Below, piece after piece: positions 61,147-64,000 of a stretch of 64,000 nt of DNA; the stretch's first letter is position 1, and each line of letters opens with the position of its first letter. The stretch comes from Microthrixaceae bacterium. Lineage in GTDB: Bacteria > Actinomycetota > Acidimicrobiia > Acidimicrobiales > Iamiaceae. The notes under the pieces are model-generated. The model ran no database searches, had not been told where the DNA came from, and saw only the letters and a program-made list of their open reading frames with translations. The position numbers and the translations under genes are program-made. Where the stretch lies: assembly GCA_016702505.1 (NCBI GenBank), contig JADJDU010000007.1:186001-250000 (forward strand), in the 5' to 3' direction.

Positions 61147-61578
61147 TCACCACTCCTGGCGTGCTTCTTCCGCGAAGCCCTGGATGTCGTGGATCTCGAT
61201 CTCGATGCCTTCGTCGGTGCGAAGGCGGCCCGACCAGGTTCCGAAGACCTGGTGGGTCTCCGATCCCTGGTCGCGTCCTGGGAGCTTCGAGTGCTTGTCG
61301 TAGCGGGGCTGCAGCGTCACATCGAGCTGTCCGCCGGGGTCCACGACGCGCCACGGGTTGAGGGGTTCGTCCCAGTCGTAGGACCAGTCGAGCTCGCGGC
61401 CGAGCTTGGTGAGCCGGCCGTCGACGATCAGGCCGTTCTCGGTGTAGCCCGACCCCTCCGTCCACTTCGCGCCGAACTGCAACCCGACGACGTGGCGCCG
61501 CACCGTCCGGCGCCGCCACCCCAGTTCCACGTGATCTCCGATGGCCAGCGCCCACGCCCTACGTCGAGCACGCCCCAC
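61147..61578 (-). CDS. DUF2804 protein copy 2, C-terminal frame
   Basis: This frame holds the C-terminal part of the second DUF2804 protein: RHVVGLQFGAKWTEGSGYTE, TLQPRYDKHSK and ETHQVFGTWSGRLRT, matching copy 1 (22,585-23,640) block by block. It joins the frame 61428-62171 if one base is added near 61,500. It is translationally last in a minus-strand operon. Confidence 0.75.
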   Translation of the reverse strand: MGRARRRAWALAIGDHVELGWRRRTVRRHVVGLQFGAKWTEGSGYTENGLIVDGRLTKLGRELDWSYDWDEPLNPWRVVDPGGQLDVTLQPRYDKHSKLPGRDQGSETHQVFGTWSGRLRTDEGIEIEIHDIQGFAEEARQEW

Positions 61579-62171
61579 GCGTCCGAGCTACCACCGCCGA
61601 TCTCCGAGTGCCGGTCGCCGACGGTGAGCTGGCCGGTGGCAGGTCGGGCCTGGTGCTTGGAGGTGTAGTTGAACCGCTCGTCACTCCACGGGATCACTAC
61701 GTTGAGCGACTCGTGGCCCTCGGGCAGTTCGATCGACACGTCGAGTGCGCCCGGTGTCCCGTCGTGTTCGGTCCACGAGGCGCTAAGGCGCGTCGATCCG
61801 GGCTCATCGACGATCTCCAGCGCGAAGCCGTCGCGCTCGACGCGAAGCGGAGTGGTCCCGGGGCGGTCCGGCAGGACGAGCGCACCACGGTCGGTCGTGA
61901 TGATCCCATTGCCTCCTGTTGTTCCCGCGGCCAGGTCGGCCCACCAGACGTCGGCCAGACCGAAGTGGTCGATGTCCGCGTAGACCGACGACACGACGAG
62001 GTCACCGGCGAGGATCGCCCAGTAGTCCCAGCGCTTGTTGATACCGAAGCAGCCATCCAGGTTCGCCCGGTGCAGCGGTCGGCGTGACCAGCCGAGAGCG
62101 GCGCGGTTCAGCCGTCTGCCGTCGGGCGTGCACAGGTCGATCTCGGATGTCAGCTCGTTCTCGTGGGTCAC
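61428..62171 (-). CDS. DUF2804 protein copy 2, N-terminal frame (frameshifted)
   Basis: It starts with GTG at 62171 after GAGGAG. ALGWSRRPLHRANLDGC, INKRWDYWAILAGDLVVSSV, HQARPATGQLTVGDRHSE and GRGRWPSEITWNWGGGAG follow copy 1 closely; after that the frame becomes a nonsense GCSSARSGRRG tail. A single-base deletion near 61,500 in GC-rich sequence is the simplest cause. The frame is open up to 62432 but antisense or low-complexity there. Confidence 0.75.
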   Translation of the reverse strand: MTHENELTSEIDLCTPDGRRLNRAALGWSRRPLHRANLDGCFGINKRWDYWAILAGDLVVSSVYADIDHFGLADVWWADLAAGTTGGNGIITTDRGALVLPDRPGTTPLRVERDGFALEIVDEPGSTRLSASWTEHDGTPGALDVSIELPEGHESLNVVIPWSDERFNYTSKHQARPATGQLTVGDRHSEIGGGSSDAWGVLDVGRGRWPSEITWNWGGGAGRCGATSSGCSSARSGRRGRATPRTA

Positions 62172-62215
62172 GTCGCCATCTCCTCGTGAGGGTTCGGTGC
62201 TGCTTCGCTGCTCGT

Positions 62216-63409
62216 TCAGGGGTGTCGGCGGGCCAGCGTGGCGTAGTGCTGCGCCACCGGGCGTGGGTGCCGTTGGGCGTCGAAGAGTCCGACTTCGGTG
62301 ACGGTGCCGATCGGCGACATCAGTGCGGTGTCCCAGTCGTACTGGTCGCCTCGGCTGTACCAGCAGATCCCCCGGACCGGCAGGCCGCTCGCCGCAAGGG
62401 TGTCGAGCGATGCGGTGAGCGCGGCGAGCCACTCGCTGCCCTGGTCGACCGGAAGGCCGAGGTTGGAGGTCTCGGACACCCAGAACGGCACCTGGTAGCG
62501 CTCATGCCAGGCGGTCGCCTCGTCCTCGTAGGCGCGGACGCGATCGGCGATCGACAGCGGCCTACCGGCACGTGTCCCGTGCACGGTGACGCTGACGGGG
62601 TAGATGTCGTGGCCGGCGATGATCCGGTCGGGTGGGACGACTCCGACGAGGGCCTCGATGCGCGACTGGATCGAGTCGGCCACGACATCGGTCAGGCGCG
62701 CCGCGCCGCCCCGGGGTGCGAGACCGAGGTGCAGATCCCAGACGGCCTGCTGCAGGTCACGGGCACGGGTGGCGGCGCGGATGCCGGCCTCGTCGTCGGC
62801 GTCGGCGAGGTCGCAGCCGAAGCCTTCGGACCCGATCCACCAGCCGTCTCGGTCGGCTCGGATGCGGGCGAGTGCCTCGAGGTTCGCGAGCGCGACGTTT
62901 CCCAGCGCGACGAAGTAGTCGTCCTCGCTGGCGAGGCGGTCGTTCCACATGCCGAGGAGCGAGGAGAACATGGCGGTGATGCCCGGCTCGTTGACGGGCG
63001 TGAACCACCGTGGTTCTGGATAGCGGGCCAGGAACGCGTCGACGTAGCGGGCGAAATCGTCGACCCACGTGGTGTCGCAGAACCCGCCGTGGTGGTCGGG
63101 CAGACCGAAGTGGCACAGGTCGATCACCGGGTTGAGCCCGTGGCGCCGGCACGCCTCGAGCGCTCGATCCCACAGCGTCCAGTCGTAGACCCCGGGTTCC
63201 GGTTCGGTCAGCCGCCAGGGCATGCCGTAGCGCCACACCTTCACTCCGAGCCCCGCGACATCGGCGAGGTCCGCGTCGAGCCGTTCGAGATGTCCGCTTG
63301 CTCGGTACTGGTCGACGCGGACGACCCGTCCTTCGTGTAGCACGAGCGGGTCGGAGCCTTCCTCGCCGCAGGCGATGGCGAACGCGGGGAAGTCCATGTT
63401 CGACATCAT
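62216..63409 (-). CDS. GH1-like (beta-glucosidase family) glycoside hydrolase
   Basis: A protein of about 397 residues; start ATG at 63409 or 63406, overlapping the SDR stop. KVWRYGMPWRLTEPEPGVYDW is the GH1 RxSxxWxRxxP-like block. WFTPVNEPGITAMF holds the acid/base Glu of NEP and VSETSNLGLP the nucleophile Glu. It is shorter than usual (about 450) and has no sugar-binding QxW signature, so it may act on an unusual glycoside. It is followed after 45 bases by the DUF2804 gene. Confidence 0.8.
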   Translation of the reverse strand: MMSNMDFPAFAIACGEEGSDPLVLHEGRVVRVDQYRASGHLERLDADLADVAGLGVKVWRYGMPWRLTEPEPGVYDWTLWDRALEACRRHGLNPVIDLCHFGLPDHHGGFCDTTWVDDFARYVDAFLARYPEPRWFTPVNEPGITAMFSSLLGMWNDRLASEDDYFVALGNVALANLEALARIRADRDGWWIGSEGFGCDLADADDEAGIRAATRARDLQQAVWDLHLGLAPRGGAARLTDVVADSIQSRIEALVGVVPPDRIIAGHDIYPVSVTVHGTRAGRPLSIADRVRAYEDEATAWHERYQVPFWVSETSNLGLPVDQGSEWLAALTASLDTLAASGLPVRGICWYSRGDQYDWDTALMSPIGTVTEVGLFDAQRHPRPVAQHYATLARRHP

Positions 63410-64000
63410 GCGTCGAGGCGGTTCGTGAGACGGCCGACGAGGCCCGATCGCCCGGGCAGCACCCGGGTGAGCGCACTCACGACGTGGGCGTCGGGCCCGA
63501 CGACGACACGTGCACGGTCGCGTTCGATCGCCGACACGATCCGACGAGCGACTGCGGAGGGCGGCCTCATCACGTGGGGCGCCAGACGGGACTGCCCCAT
63601 CTCGGCGAGCCGAGCGGCCTGCCCACCCCGCGCACCAGTGGTGATGTTGGTGTGGATCGCGCCCGGGAAGACCACGGTGACCCCCACCTTGGTGGTGACC
63701 AGCTCGCCGCGCAGCGCTTCGCTGAACGCCCGCACCGCGCCCTTGGTGAGCGAGTACGACACGTTGTGAGGAAGACCGAGCAACCCAACCATGCTCGACA
63801 TGTTTACGATGTGAGCCTCGTCGGCCTCCCGCAGCATCGGCAGGAACGCACGGCATCCGTGCACCACACCCCACACGTTGATGTCGACGATCCAGCGCAG
63901 ATCCTCGACCGTCTCATCCGCGAACGCACCAGCAGCGGTCACCCCGGCGTTGTTCACCAAGATCTGGCACGAACCGAGCGAGCCCTCGACCTCGGACGGG
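63406..64000 (-). CDS. Short-chain dehydrogenase/reductase, 5' end outside window
   Basis: About 198 residues are visible, entering from the right edge. ILVNNAGVTAAG is the NNAG motif, AHIVNMSSMVGLLG has the catalytic Ser, and YSLTKGAVRAF has the Tyr and Lys. VVFPGAIHTNITTG follows as usual. The N-terminal cofactor loop lies beyond 64,000. Overlap with the GH1-like gene suggests one operon with DUF2804. Confidence 0.88.
   Translation of the reverse strand, partial: PSEVEGSLGSCQILVNNAGVTAAGAFADETVEDLRWIVDINVWGVVHGCRAFLPMLREADEAHIVNMSSMVGLLGLPHNVSYSLTKGAVRAFSEALRGELVTTKVGVTVVFPGAIHTNITTGARGGQAARLAEMGQSRLAPHVMRPPSAVARRIVSAIERDRARVVVGPDAHVVSALTRVLPGRSGLVGRLTNRLDA

Overview
This is a high-GC window from an actinomycete-type bacterium. 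The signs are a cobaltochelatase CobN beside a fused AAA/VWA chelatase subunit, F420- and mycothiol-linked families, a CmtR/CtpG-type metal locus, and dense ATGA/GTGA-coupled operons. An Acidimicrobiia-like host is my inference; nothing in the window proves it.

Left part (1-38.9 kb), chromosomal housekeeping and catabolism. Bases 1-5.2 kb hold a minus-strand cobalamin operon: cobN (3' part only), a frameshifted chelatase ATPase/VWA gene, cobU, cobS and a HAD phosphatase that runs off the edge. The 5'-truncated cobN meets, head to head, a plus-strand membrane-protein gene that also lacks its 5' end, so a deletion or assembly join lies near 5,145. Then follow a TY-Chap-like protein, heme A synthase, ArsC, a PEBP-like protein, a radical SAM/SPASM protein coupled to hemY, an amidase, a serine hydrolase, a P450, an OleC-like ligase coupled to an alpha/beta hydrolase with a Cys nucleophile, pta-ackA, a DUF2804 protein, an epoxide-hydrolase-like protein, the alkB-tag repair operon, two cyclic-di-GMP proteins, an enolase-superfamily enzyme, an amidohydrolase, an FkbM methyltransferase, remnants of a large AfsR/cyclase-type regulator, nhaA, and a TetR-controlled membrane-protein operon.

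Middle (about 39-58.1 kb), the most unusual part. Four exact 47-bp copies of the 3' half of a tRNA-Met(CAU) gene, on the minus strand, lie at 40,692, 44,418, 50,691 and 58,091. They divide the DNA into three tandem integrative elements of 3.7, 6.3 and 7.4 kb. Each element has the same plan: att, a conserved left end with TAGAAG repeats at 12-bp spacing, variable cargo, a conserved palindrome, a 389-aa tyrosine integrase on the plus strand, a terminator, att. Cargo 1 is an HTH/PIN/DMP19 operon; its integrase is dead. Cargo 2 is a VapBC-like pair plus a TetR/LLM flavin oxidoreductase/NmrA/DoxX operon with divergent F420- and mycothiol-type genes. Cargo 3 is a MerR unit and a cytochrome c/Met-rich protein/CmtR/CtpG heavy-metal unit, probably two elements fused by deletion.

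Right part (58.1-64 kb). After the last att a divergent left end begins, followed by a HigBA-like toxin-antitoxin pair and an ECF sigma/anti-sigma pair. A 23-bp direct repeat flanks both pairs, suggesting a fourth unit without an integrase. The window closes with a minus-strand SDR / GH1-like hydrolase / DUF2804 (frameshifted) operon. No intact tRNA-Met gene is present, so the array, or the site it entered, should continue to the right.
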